Shown piece after piece: positions 1 through 7,024 of a stretch of 64,000 bases of DNA (its first letter is position 1; every line of letters begins with the position of its first letter). The translations under genes were made by a program, and so were the position numbers. This stretch comes from Clostridium sp. DL-VIII (GTDB taxonomy: Bacteria; Bacillota; Clostridia; Clostridiales; Clostridiaceae): contig NZ_CM001240.1 of the NCBI RefSeq assembly GCF_000230835.1, positions 196,001 to 260,000 on the forward strand. The letters run 5' to 3'. The notes below the pieces were generated by a model, which saw nothing but the letters and a program-made list of their open reading frames with translations, made no database searches and was not told the DNA's origin.

Positions 1-236
1 ACCGAGCTTTCATTTATGTTTATAGATACATCTACATTCTCATTTTTCATCAAATTGCTAATGTATCTTAGTGCTTTAGTATCTTCCAAACATTCCTTAG
101 AAACTTTTATTCTAAGACCATAGTTCATTGCTTCATCTTTACTATTGGAATTACCTCTTCCTTGTAGAAATTCAATGCTAGACTTTATGTTATCACCTTC
201 AAATTTATCATTTACATCTATTCCAAAGTTACACAT
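1..236 (-). CDS. Hypothetical protein, C-terminus cut by window edge
   Basis: An open frame starts at ATG 236 behind an AGGAG ribosome binding site and runs off the left edge after about 78 codons. The visible part starts MCNFGIDVNDKF and is hydrophilic, with no signal peptide or membrane segment. I do not recognise a family. It reads in the same direction as the DUF927 module upstream of it and is probably the next gene of the same accessory element. Confidence 0.55.
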   Translation of the reverse strand, partial: MCNFGIDVNDKFEGDNIKSSIEFLQGRGNSNSKDEAMNYGLRIKVSKECLEDTKALRYISNLMKNENVDVSININESS

Positions 237-274
237 TACACAAAACTCCTTACCACTTAGGTTTATTTTTATCG

Positions 275-299
275 TCTTGGAGGTTTTATTCCTCCAAGA
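275..299. repeat. Inverted repeat between accessory genes
   Basis: A perfect 9-bp stem (TCTTGGAGG, 7-nt loop, CCTCCAAGA) lies just downstream of the 185-residue gene. Neither strand has a clean T-run after it, so a terminator role is possible but not convincing. In the minus-strand RNA one arm carries GGAGG, so it could also mask a ribosome binding site. Confidence 0.4.
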
Positions 300-312
300 T
301 TTGTTATTGGCA

Positions 313-870
313 TTATTTGATTTTTACTATTATTACTGGTGAATCTTCGCTAGCAGTATATTGTATGTCACCAAAAGTCATTGATGTTCTGTTAGAAAAA
401 TCTAACTCAAATGCTTCTGCAATTTCTGTTACCAGAGGTGTTGAGTATACAATTGCTTTTCCGTTGCTATCTTTCACATTAAAGTCATTCTCATTGTTAG
501 GTAGATTAGCTCCAATTATTACACTTGTATCAGTGAAGGCAAATTGTAATGTGCTTGACTTTCCAAGATGCTCATATCCTTGTTTTGCAATTGTAGCTCT
601 ATTGCCTGTTTGAGCTTTTATTACTGAGAAACCACCCTTATTAGAAGTTGCTCTTATGATATTTTTAGCCGAACATGGAGTTGCATTCCTTACTATTTCA
701 GTTACATTGGTTTCGTCTTTTATTGCAATTTCTTCTGTATTTTCCGCTGTAGTTACTTCTAGAACTTGTCCTTCTGTTTCTATTAGTTCTGCTTGTACAG
801 TTGATTCTTCCATGTTTGCCACTTCCTCATTCATATTATTTTCTGGTTGTATTCTTCTTTTTACTGACAT
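313..870 (-). CDS. Hypothetical protein of the DUF927 module (185 aa)
   Basis: ATG at 870 follows an AAAGGATG ribosome binding site. The first 60 or so residues are acidic and low in complexity (many Glu, Thr, Asn), suggesting a flexible tail. Residues about 60-185 look like a compact mostly beta domain ending in a hydrophobic strand (VIIVKIK). No enzymatic motif is visible. It lies 129 bp downstream of the DUF927 ATPase in the same direction, and a row of C tracts fills the gap. It may be a DNA-binding or accessory protein of that module, but this is inference only. Confidence 0.6.
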   Translation of the reverse strand: MSVKRRIQPENNMNEEVANMEESTVQAELIETEGQVLEVTTAENTEEIAIKDETNVTEIVRNATPCSAKNIIRATSNKGGFSVIKAQTGNRATIAKQGYEHLGKSSTLQFAFTDTSVIIGANLPNNENDFNVKDSNGKAIVYSTPLVTEIAEAFELDFSNRTSMTFGDIQYTASEDSPVIIVKIK

Positions 871-915
871 ATTACTTCATCCTTTCGATTTTGCTTTCAT
901 AGTTTCTTAGAAGTT

Positions 916-1000
916 CCCCGTATGCCCCTTTTGTTTTTCAAATTCCCCTTTGCTTAGTCCTTATATTGTATAGCGTTGCCCCGCCTTCCCCTATTTCCCC
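916..1000. repeat. Array of six CCCC tracts, partly at 9-bp spacing
   Basis: CCCC tracts begin at 916, 925, 945, 979, 988 and 997 (GGGG on the minus strand). Within the two groups (916/925 and 979/988/997) the spacing is exactly 9 bp. The surrounding DNA is very AT-rich, so the tracts stand out. The last tract touches the stop codon of the DUF927 gene. The pattern resembles short iterons or a G-quadruplex-forming strand in the minus-strand transcript. Confidence 0.6.
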
Positions 1001-2712
1001 TAACCAACAGGATTTGGATAACTATTTACAACATATTCTCTTAATTCTTCTCTAGATATCTTTAAGATGTATACTGTATCACGCTTACTCTTTGAATTTA
1101 CAGTTACACGATTTGTATTTTTACCAACCTCAGTTATCAAATAGCCCTTTTCTTTCCATTCTTTAATAACGACTTTAACATCCTCATAGTTTAATTCTCT
1201 CAATTGCTTCTCCATTACATTTTTAATCACTGCTACCTTATAGAAGGTTACTTCTGATTCAATCTTGCCCCAACAATCTCTAGGTGTAAAAGCACTATCT
1301 TTGATCTTGAACTTGCTTACGTTTTGATTTATTAGTTGTATAACATCTGTGAAAGCTTTTTCTCCAATATCCCTATCTTCAATGCTTTCAATTTCATTAT
1401 TCACTAGAAACCTCAATACTGCTTCTAAGTCAATATCCAATCCTAAAGCTTCATTAGCTATTTCTCCACCAGTCATAATGATTGCAAATTTATTTGCAAC
1501 TCTATTCTTAAATGGATTATCAGGTATTACTTCTAAACATTTAGCTTTCCAATAATCCCATTTATCATCTATTATGCTAAAGCCTTGATTGAAGATATAT
1601 TTGATAAACTCAACTCCTGCATACCCATAATTTTCACCTATTACAGCTCTTATGTTTTCCGCATTCTTAGCCGATTTAGTCCATTCAACACCTTCAAAAG
1701 TAAAAGCTCTAACTCGTAAGCCACCATTATTGTTAGCTCTCTCAAAAATTGATTGCTCACCTGTTGAAATTATTGTAGTTGCCCATTTAACTGTCTTTCT
1801 TTGAACTATATCTTTTTTAAGACGATATTTATCTTCTCCGCCAGCTATTGTATATATTTCTCCAGACATATCCATATTCTTTATCATTGAAAATTCATCA
1901 AAAACTAGAGGTATTCCAAAATTTCCTCCTAAAGAATTTATTATGGCATTGCTTGTCCCATTCCACGTTCTGAACAATCCTCTATCTTTAGTGTCTGGAA
2001 TACCAAAAGGTGACACTGCTGCTTTGCTTACTGTTGTCTTACCAGATGTGCTTTTTCCTGCTATATGAAATATCAATGTATCTGTATGTTTATTTATACT
2101 ATACAAATACCCTACTATCGGAGCTGAGAATCCTATACACATCATTGCTTCAAGAGGTGTATTTCCTTTTATTTCAGTGTGATACATATTGGTCCATGCT
2201 TCAAGAGTCCCACTACAGGATAAATTGAATGTTGGATCATCTAAGTTATTAATAGCTTTAATATTAGGATTATTTGTAACTAATTCATTTAGCCTAAATT
2301 CTAAGCTTCGGCTACTATCAAAATGCCACCCCACATTGTTGTAAATGTATTCATGCCCAACTAACTTCAATTGTTTTAGCAAATGTCTTCCTAGAAATTT
2401 TTCATCTTCTGGTGGTATGTCTACGCCATATTTCAATAATTCTGGTAACTTATTTGCTCTAAGCATTTCCATAGTAACGTTTATAGTATTGTATGTACCT
2501 TGATATTTATAGAGAAGACTTATATATGCTTCCTTAGTATCTATATTTGCAATAGTTTTTTCAATGACAATAGGTTCACACATTTTTACATCTTGGACTT
2601 TGCCATCTACATTCATTGGCCAATACAATCCGTTGTCATTTAAAGTAAATTTTCCAAATTTGTATTCTTTTCCGCTCATTAACGATTGTGAATTTATTAC
2701 TAGTACTCCCAT
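1000..2712 (-). CDS. DUF927-type helicase-like ATPase
   Basis: A 570-residue P-loop ATPase. Walker A (AGKSTSGKTT) is at residues 218-227. A glycine and hydrophobic run leads to a Walker B-like FDEF at 271-274. Between them lies the RTWNGTSNAI segment (248-257), similar to the 'W-x-T-x-N' region of DUF927 proteins. This family is found in plasmids, phage satellites and integrative elements, including the Cch-type helicases of SCC elements, and is thought to load on or unwind DNA during element replication. The C-terminal 150 residues may be a winged-helix domain. The start codon follows GGAG closely. Neighbours are unknown small genes in the same orientation. Family is fairly sure, exact role is not. 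Confidence 0.75.
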   Translation of the reverse strand: MGVLVINSQSLMSGKEYKFGKFTLNDNGLYWPMNVDGKVQDVKMCEPIVIEKTIANIDTKEAYISLLYKYQGTYNTINVTMEMLRANKLPELLKYGVDIPPEDEKFLGRHLLKQLKLVGHEYIYNNVGWHFDSSRSLEFRLNELVTNNPNIKAINNLDDPTFNLSCSGTLEAWTNMYHTEIKGNTPLEAMMCIGFSAPIVGYLYSINKHTDTLIFHIAGKSTSGKTTVSKAAVSPFGIPDTKDRGLFRTWNGTSNAIINSLGGNFGIPLVFDEFSMIKNMDMSGEIYTIAGGEDKYRLKKDIVQRKTVKWATTIISTGEQSIFERANNNGGLRVRAFTFEGVEWTKSAKNAENIRAVIGENYGYAGVEFIKYIFNQGFSIIDDKWDYWKAKCLEVIPDNPFKNRVANKFAIIMTGGEIANEALGLDIDLEAVLRFLVNNEIESIEDRDIGEKAFTDVIQLINQNVSKFKIKDSAFTPRDCWGKIESEVTFYKVAVIKNVMEKQLRELNYEDVKVVIKEWKEKGYLITEVGKNTNRVTVNSKSKRDTVYILKISREELREYVVNSYPNPVG

Positions 2713-2798
2713 ATCTCCTTTGTCTCCTCACATTACAAATTCGTATATGGAATGTGATATAACCTAGAAAGGCTATATCACCTTCCTAAGTCATATTT

Positions 2799-3281
2799 CT
2801 AATACTCATATTCTTCAATGCTATTATCTACATTTTGAAGTTCAACAGTATCATTACAGCCATCCTCTAATTCATCAACACTAAAAATATCTACGATATT
2901 AGAAAATGTTCCTGCATCTGTTGTAACATTTTTAATTTCAATTCCAACTTCCTTACCAATTACGTCTTTTGGAGTAACATTATCAATTCTACCTACAGCT
3001 GTAATAAATAGTTTATAAATTTGCTGATTGGGATGATTTATTAATAGAAAATTATTTAATAATGTTTTTAATGTTCCATTATTCATATAAATTTCAAAAC
3101 CCACTTTTGCTCTCGGTATGGTACCTGTTGCTGTATTTACTGGTGTGGTACCTTCAAAACTTATTATTTTTGCTTTTCCTACACCATTTTCTAAATTACT
3201 AACAACTTTTTTTAATACAATAGCTGTTTGCTCACTAATTATTGGTGTTGGTCCTTTTACTCTATTTACTTTTTTAACCAC
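2799..3281 (-). CDS. Hypothetical protein upstream of the DUF927 gene (160 aa)
   Basis: GTG start at 3281, 7 bp after a perfect AGGAGG. The protein has a basic start (MVKKVNRVKG), a beta-rich middle and an acidic C-terminus rich in Glu and Asp. A beta-rich core with an acidic tail is typical of single-stranded-DNA-binding proteins, but I see no specific motif. It lies 86 bp upstream of the DUF927 ATPase and likely shares its transcript. A DNA-replication accessory role is plausible but unproven. Confidence 0.55.
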   Translation of the reverse strand: MVKKVNRVKGPTPIISEQTAIVLKKVVSNLENGVGKAKIISFEGTTPVNTATGTIPRAKVGFEIYMNNGTLKTLLNNFLLINHPNQQIYKLFITAVGRIDNVTPKDVIGKEVGIEIKNVTTDAGTFSNIVDIFSVDELEDGCNDTVELQNVDNSIEEYEY

Positions 3282-3440
3282 ATTAGTACCTCCTAAAAAA
3301 TTAATTTAGGAAAGACGTCTTTCACTTTTTATTCATTACTGTTCACCGGTAATATATTTATCTCATATAACTCATTCTTTGTAAATTTACTCTACACACC
3401 GTGAGATGCGGTTACAGCAAATAATTAAAATCTAAAAATT

Positions 3441-3560
3441 CTAGTAAATGTTTACACAAAAATCTTGATAATTTTTTTCCATTGCTGACCAATCGAAAAA
3501 AGGTGCATCAGCCAAATTAACCTTTCCTCCATAGCTCTCATTTACTTTAAAATGCTCCAT
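3441..3560 (-). CDS. Possible 39-residue ORF or gene remnant
   Basis: A short minus-strand frame (MEHFKVNESY... ending NIY, stop TAG at 3441-3443). The amino-acid mix looks protein-like, but no ribosome binding site precedes the ATG. It may be the decayed end of a lost gene. A strong terminator for the next minus-strand ORF lies just upstream, so any transcription would need its own promoter. Confidence 0.25.
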   Translation of the reverse strand: MEHFKVNESYGGKVNLADAPFFDWSAMEKNYQDFCVNIY

Positions 3561-3581
3561 TTTTGAAATTTTAATCAAAAA

Positions 3582-3600
3582 AAGATAGGAATCCTATCTT
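3582..3600 (-). terminator. Rho-independent terminator after the 47-aa ORF
   Basis: Stem AAGATAGG / CCTATCTT with a 3-nt loop, followed on the minus strand by a run of T residues. It lies 10 bp downstream of the stop of the small ORF at 3611-3754. Confidence 0.7.
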
Positions 3601-3610
3601 TTCTTATATC

Positions 3611-3754
3611 TTATAGGAATTTTCTTACAAACTCCTCTGTTACTCCTTCAAACATATCCATTACAGTTCCTATAATCTCATTTTCTGAAAGTCCGCTTTT
3701 AATCAAATCTAAAATTAAAATTGCTATCTGTATTATTATAACTATATTCTTCAT
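3611..3754 (-). CDS. Small protein, 47 aa, hydrophobic N-terminus
   Basis: ATG at 3754 follows AGGAG at good spacing, and a stem-loop terminator follows the stop, so this looks like a complete small transcription unit. Residues 1-18 are strongly hydrophobic (IVIIIQIAILILDLI) and residues 19-47 are acidic and amphipathic. No family is recognised. The shape, one hydrophobic helix followed by a charged tail, is compatible with a membrane-active small protein or a type I toxin-like peptide, but also with a simple phage small protein. Confidence 0.5.
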   Translation of the reverse strand: MKNIVIIIQIAILILDLIKSGLSENEIIGTVMDMFEGVTEEFVRKFL

Positions 3755-3788
3755 CTTTTCAGCTCCTATTGATATATTTTCTTAATGC

Positions 3789-3826
3789 AAAAGAACCCTT
3801 TAAGATTTATCCTAAAGAGTTCTTTT
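3789..3826. terminator. Bidirectional-looking stem-loop
   Basis: Arms AAAAGAAC and GTTCTTTT, extended inward by CTTTA/TAAAG with one mismatch. T-rich DNA follows on the plus strand. It separates the 47-aa gene from the upstream cell-wall-binding gene. Confidence 0.5.
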
Positions 3827-3914
3827 ATTTATATAATATATATTTAATTTTACATTAACATTTTCTATTATTCTTGATGTGCTTATCTAAAATACTTTTC
3901 TCTTATAAAAAATG

Positions 3915-3961
3915 AAGATATAAGATTTTTAGTTGAAATTATCAACCTAATCTTATATCTT
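3915..3961 (-). terminator. Probable terminator of the cell-wall-binding protein gene
   Basis: A 13-bp stem (AAGATATAAGATT with its complement) encloses a second small hairpin (GTTGA/TCAAC). On the minus strand it is followed by CATTTTTTAT. It is the first strong terminator downstream of the gene that ends at 4243, although 280 bp away. Confidence 0.5.
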
Positions 3962-4242
3962 TATATTATTTAATCAATATATATTTATATTGTAATTTAA
4001 CCTATAATACTATTTATTATAAGTATTAATTTAATCTATCTATCATTTTACCCCCTTTCCCCCTGATTTGGGTTCTTAATGTATTTATGTTTTCCATCCA
4101 ACTAATGAATTGTTATCTAAAATTTTATTTTTCAAAAAATATTTATTACCTACTAAAGCAAATCTATTCTAGTATAATAAATACGTTTAAGATAGTTTGT
4201 CTTTTATTATCTACATATATTCTCCAAACCTAATTTACATTT

Positions 4243-5079
4243 TTATTTATTATTATATTTAGCCATTAACCTGTTATATTCATCTATATGACCTTTTCTA
4301 TATTCTGGATTGGACATTCTATCCATTTCTTCTTGGTCTAGTTGTTCTTGTGTTTTAGTTGTAGCTGTTGTTTGTGTATTGGTAGTTTGTAAAACATTGC
4401 TAATATCGAATGTTGTTTCATCAAACTTAGTTTGAGTACCTAATAATACATTATCACTTACACCTAATATAAAACCAGATTCAAATACATACGCAGACCC
4501 TACATAGTTTCCAGTATGTTTATCAATTGCTCCTACTATTCTATATGAATAGTATTTTCCACCTATTTCAAATGTGTATACTTTATCTTCTTTTGGACGA
4601 CCATTATAACCTCCTTGTGTCACTTCATATTCTAGACTTCCTCCCATAGGAAAACCAGGGTTTTTATTTACTATATCTTTAGCCATATCAAATGTATAAG
4701 AAGTATCAGGTGCATTAGTCAATGATGATTTAGCATACCCCTTCCAAACACCATCACCACCAAATATAACCATATCACCACCAATTATCGTTGTTGTTGT
4801 AGCCATTTCTCCATTAGAATCAAGATAATACCACTTACCACTATCTTGTAACCATCCAGTTTTCATGTAACCAGTATTATCAAAGTAATACCAAATATTA
4901 TTTATTTTTCTCCAGCCCGTAGCATAGGAATTTCCTTCTGTATACCACCACCCTGTACTATCCTGTTTCCAATTCTCAGATAGTTTGTAAACAGCACTAG
5001 CTCCTATCGAAGTTACTCCTAGAATACTTGTTGTTATTAATCCCATTGCTATTATCTTTTTTAAGTTTAGTTTTTTCAT
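4243..5079 (-). CDS. Secreted cell-wall-binding-repeat protein
   Basis: The start at ATG 5079 is chosen because GGAGGGG lies 9 bp upstream; an upstream in-frame ATG at 5097 would contain that site. The 278-residue product opens with a Sec signal peptide (MKKLNLKK, a hydrophobic core, then a GASA cleavage site near residue 29). About three choline-binding-type repeats follow (ENWKQDSTGWWY, GWRKINNIWYYF, GWLQDSGKWYYL), the aromatic repeats that bind teichoic acids or other wall polymers. The remaining 170 residues form an unrecognised domain with no catalytic motif. It is probably a surface or secreted protein carried by the accessory element. Confidence 0.75.
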   Translation of the reverse strand: MKKLNLKKIIAMGLITTSILGVTSIGASAVYKLSENWKQDSTGWWYTEGNSYATGWRKINNIWYYFDNTGYMKTGWLQDSGKWYYLDSNGEMATTTTIIGGDMVIFGGDGVWKGYAKSSLTNAPDTSYTFDMAKDIVNKNPGFPMGGSLEYEVTQGGYNGRPKEDKVYTFEIGGKYYSYRIVGAIDKHTGNYVGSAYVFESGFILGVSDNVLLGTQTKFDETTFDISNVLQTTNTQTTATTKTQEQLDQEEMDRMSNPEYRKGHIDEYNRLMAKYNNK

Positions 5080-5195
5080 TACTATTATCCCCTCCATAAT
5101 ATCTTTTTGTATTTCAACACTTTCTCTTTTGAAAGTTAATTGATAATTATATTGTAGTTTGATAGCTTGGACATATTCTGTCCTTGTAGATATTT

Positions 5196-5516
5196 TTATT
5201 TACATTCAGTATTTATCAAGTGCCTAAGCCATCTCTCTGAATATCCAAGCTCCCTAGATAGTGCTTTTAGATTTCTACCATCATATTCTTCTAGTCTTTT
5301 TAAAATATACTTCCTAGAATACAGCCTTATAGGGAAAGTTATCTGTTGTCCTTTGTAATACTTGTTTATCTTTCTTACGGTTTCAATTCCTAATATCTGA
5401 ACCATTTCTTCATAGATTCCATTGAAATCGCTAGTGTCTATAGCTCGTTTTCTTATTTTTATTCCCCCTCTCGCTGTTTCTAATCTAATAATAACGAGTC
5501 TATTTTGATTAATCAT
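5196..5516 (-). CDS. Mor transcription activator family protein
   Basis: About 106 residues from ATG 5516, the start that best fits AAGGAAG; an in-frame ATG at 5522 is too close. The N-terminal half is a helical dimerisation region (GIYEEMVQILGIETVRKI), followed by the short strand ITFPIRLY. The C-terminal helix-turn-helix (LKALSRELGYSERWLRHLI) matches the Mor/C family that activates middle and late phage Mu genes. Such genes are frequent in clostridial prophages and integrative elements. Its target here is unknown; the divergent C/G-tract region at 5800-5991 lies nearby. Confidence 0.75.
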   Translation of the reverse strand: MINQNRLVIIRLETARGGIKIRKRAIDTSDFNGIYEEMVQILGIETVRKINKYYKGQQITFPIRLYSRKYILKRLEEYDGRNLKALSRELGYSERWLRHLINTECK

Positions 5517-5587
5517 GTGCATTCTTCCTTGTAAAATTCCAAACTATATTTTTATTGCATTTTTTACACAAACTTATCCATTAAATC

Positions 5588-5761
5588 TTAGTATTCTTCT
5601 GCCAAAATCATTGTGCTGTAATCTATACTGTCAATTACATATATTTTTATATCATGCTCAATAGAGACATGGCTTAGCTGTAGCTTGTATTACTCCTTGT
5701 ACGGAGAAACTTCCTGCTCATGCTCTATATTGATTCTCTTTGCTAGCTCTTTTTTGTCCAT
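5588..5761 (-). pseudogene. Small ORF interrupted by an in-frame TAA
   Basis: A minus-strand frame starts at ATG 5761 (MDKKELAKRINIEHEQ...), hits TAA at 5690-5692 after 23 codons, then continues open in the same frame for 33 codons (ending MILAEEY) to a TAA at 5588. The second half reads like real coding sequence, which suggests a nonsense mutation in a formerly about 57-residue gene. The ribosome binding site is weak. A recent single-base change or a sequencing error could equally explain it. Confidence 0.4.
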
Positions 5762-5802
5762 CGTATCTTCTCATTTTGCATTTTATTGCTGTTTCCCATT
5801 CT

Positions 5803-5991
5803 CCCCGGTTGCATTTTTACATTCCCCGCTAGATTTTTATGCTACTATTTCTTTATTTTAGATTTACAAAAACAAAAAAGCCCTTATAGGAACTATTATT
5901 TTTACCGGGGATTCGGGGTTTACGGGGGATTTGTTGATATTATTAGGTTTACAAGCGGGGGATTCCGCCCCGTTATTTTTTTCTTCCGGGG
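5803..5991. repeat. Second G/C-tract array
   Basis: CCCC at 803 and 824 (plus 5000), GGGG at 5907, 5915 and 5924 with 8-9 bp spacing, GGGGG at 5957, CCCC at 5968 and GGGG at 5988. The segment 5957-5971 is a near palindrome (GGGGGATTCCGCCCC). No gene is supported over the whole 5762-6127 interval. The spacing matches that of the array at 916-1000, so the two may bind the same factor. Confidence 0.5.
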
Positions 5992-6098
5992 CTTTTACAA
6001 AATATTATTTATTATTATGGACTTTCTATTACATCTGGATATTGTTTTATAGTAAAATAAACTTTGTAGAATTTACCCTATCAATAAACTCTACATAG

Positions 6099-6138
6099 AA
6101 AAATCCTAATTACTATTAATTTAGCAATTAGGATTTTT
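6099..6138 (-). terminator. Terminator overlapping a stop codon
   Basis: A perfect 13-bp stem (AAAAATCCTAATT and complement) with a 14-nt loop; the minus strand continues into T residues. One arm includes the stop codon of the gene ending at 6128. Confidence 0.75.
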
Positions 6139-6430
6139 TGTTATTGTTCAATTCTTGTTTTAACATATCAATGAATTCATCTGAAAACACCTTCTCTTTT
6201 ATCGCAAGTCGTAAAAGCTCTAGTAGCTGTATCTCACTAAGATCAAGGCTACGGGGAATATACCTGTCATCGCTTCGATAAAGTGCAAATCTTATTTCTT
6301 CTCTATTCTTACTTTTTACACAAATTCTCTCAATACAGCTATTGTATTCATCATCTTCTATGCTTACTTTATTATATATTTTGCAATAGCTCGTTTCCTT
6401 TATTATTTTAGTTTCAGTCTGCTTTGCCAT
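6128..6430 (-). CDS. Hypothetical protein (100 aa)
   Basis: Soluble 100-residue protein with a charged N-terminus, a beta-strand region around residues 15-60 and a C-terminal helix (LSEIQLLELLRLAI). It overlaps the upstream 123-aa gene by 17 bp, so the two are translationally coupled. No family is recognised. Gene pairs of this size and overlap are common in phage and plasmid early regions. GGAG lies about 11 bp before the ATG. Confidence 0.55.
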   Translation of the reverse strand: MAKQTETKIIKETSYCKIYNKVSIEDDEYNSCIERICVKSKNREEIRFALYRSDDRYIPRSLDLSEIQLLELLRLAIKEKVFSDEFIDMLKQELNNNKKS

Positions 6431-6785
6431 TCCAATTACAACTCCTTTCTAATAGAATTTCGTGAAGCTCCTTAGTTGAAAACACTACAATTGAATAATC
6501 ATCGGATAATAGAAAAAGTGATGAATAGTAATCAATACCATCATCACTCTTTATAATATCTGTATACTCTGAACGTAGTCCTTTTATACTATTAGCTTTT
6601 ATTTCTGCAACATCTTCTTTTGATTCCAATATTGTGATATACCCTCCTAGGTCTTTGTCTATTTCCCTGTAAACTCCATAATTTTCATCTAGAAGTCCTA
6701 CTATTTCTCCTGCTTCTTTCAGTACTTCCTTTGAGTATTTTTCTTTTATTTCCTCTAGTTGCTCTTTTTTATACACTTTTATCAA
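6414..6785 (-). CDS. Hypothetical protein (123 aa), TTG start
   Basis: Starts at TTG 6785, 8 bp after AGGAGG; there is no in-frame ATG near. The N-terminus is helical and charged (YKKEQLEEIKEKYSKEVL), followed by mixed alpha/beta sequence with an LSDDYSIVVF strand. No motif is recognised. It is the first gene of a two-gene unit bounded by terminators at 6809-6847 and 6099-6138, and is part of the accessory block. Confidence 0.55.
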   Translation of the reverse strand: MIKVYKKEQLEEIKEKYSKEVLKEAGEIVGLLDENYGVYREIDKDLGGYITILESKEDVAEIKANSIKGLRSEYTDIIKSDDGIDYYSSLFLLSDDYSIVVFSTKELHEILLERSCNWNGKAD

Positions 6786-6808
6786 TTTTATTACCTCCTC
6801 AAAATAGA

Positions 6809-6847
6809 AAAAGGAATACCCAAAGTATTGCTCTAAGTATTCCTTTT
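6809..6847 (-). terminator. Stem-loop upstream of the two-gene unit
   Basis: Arms AAAAGGAATAC and GTATTCCTTTT; on the minus strand TTTTTCTATTTT follows. It ends just before the ribosome binding site of the gene starting at 6785. It probably terminates transcripts from the operon at 7025-9812, or acts as an attenuator of the unit below. Confidence 0.65.
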
Positions 6848-7024
6848 GATTTTATTATTCACTTATATAATATATATTTATCTTTAATATTTAATCCAAT
6901 AAACTCCTATATAGTTAAGTATCAATAATTTCTGCATTAATTAACGTATTAAGTCTACTCATTATTTATCATTCAACTACTTTCTTTTGTGTATCTTATT
7001 ACCTCTTCATATGTAAGCACAAAA

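Noticed and set aside
4085..4168. Open minus-strand stretch reading ...ILDNNSLVGWKT before a stop
   Set aside because: No start codon with a ribosome binding site; only about 27 codons. May be a gene remnant but cannot be supported.
5786..6052. 88-codon plus-strand ORF across the G-tract array
   Set aside because: Composition (Phe, Tyr, Gly from repeated T and G tracts) is not protein-like, there is no good ribosome binding site, and it covers repeat DNA.
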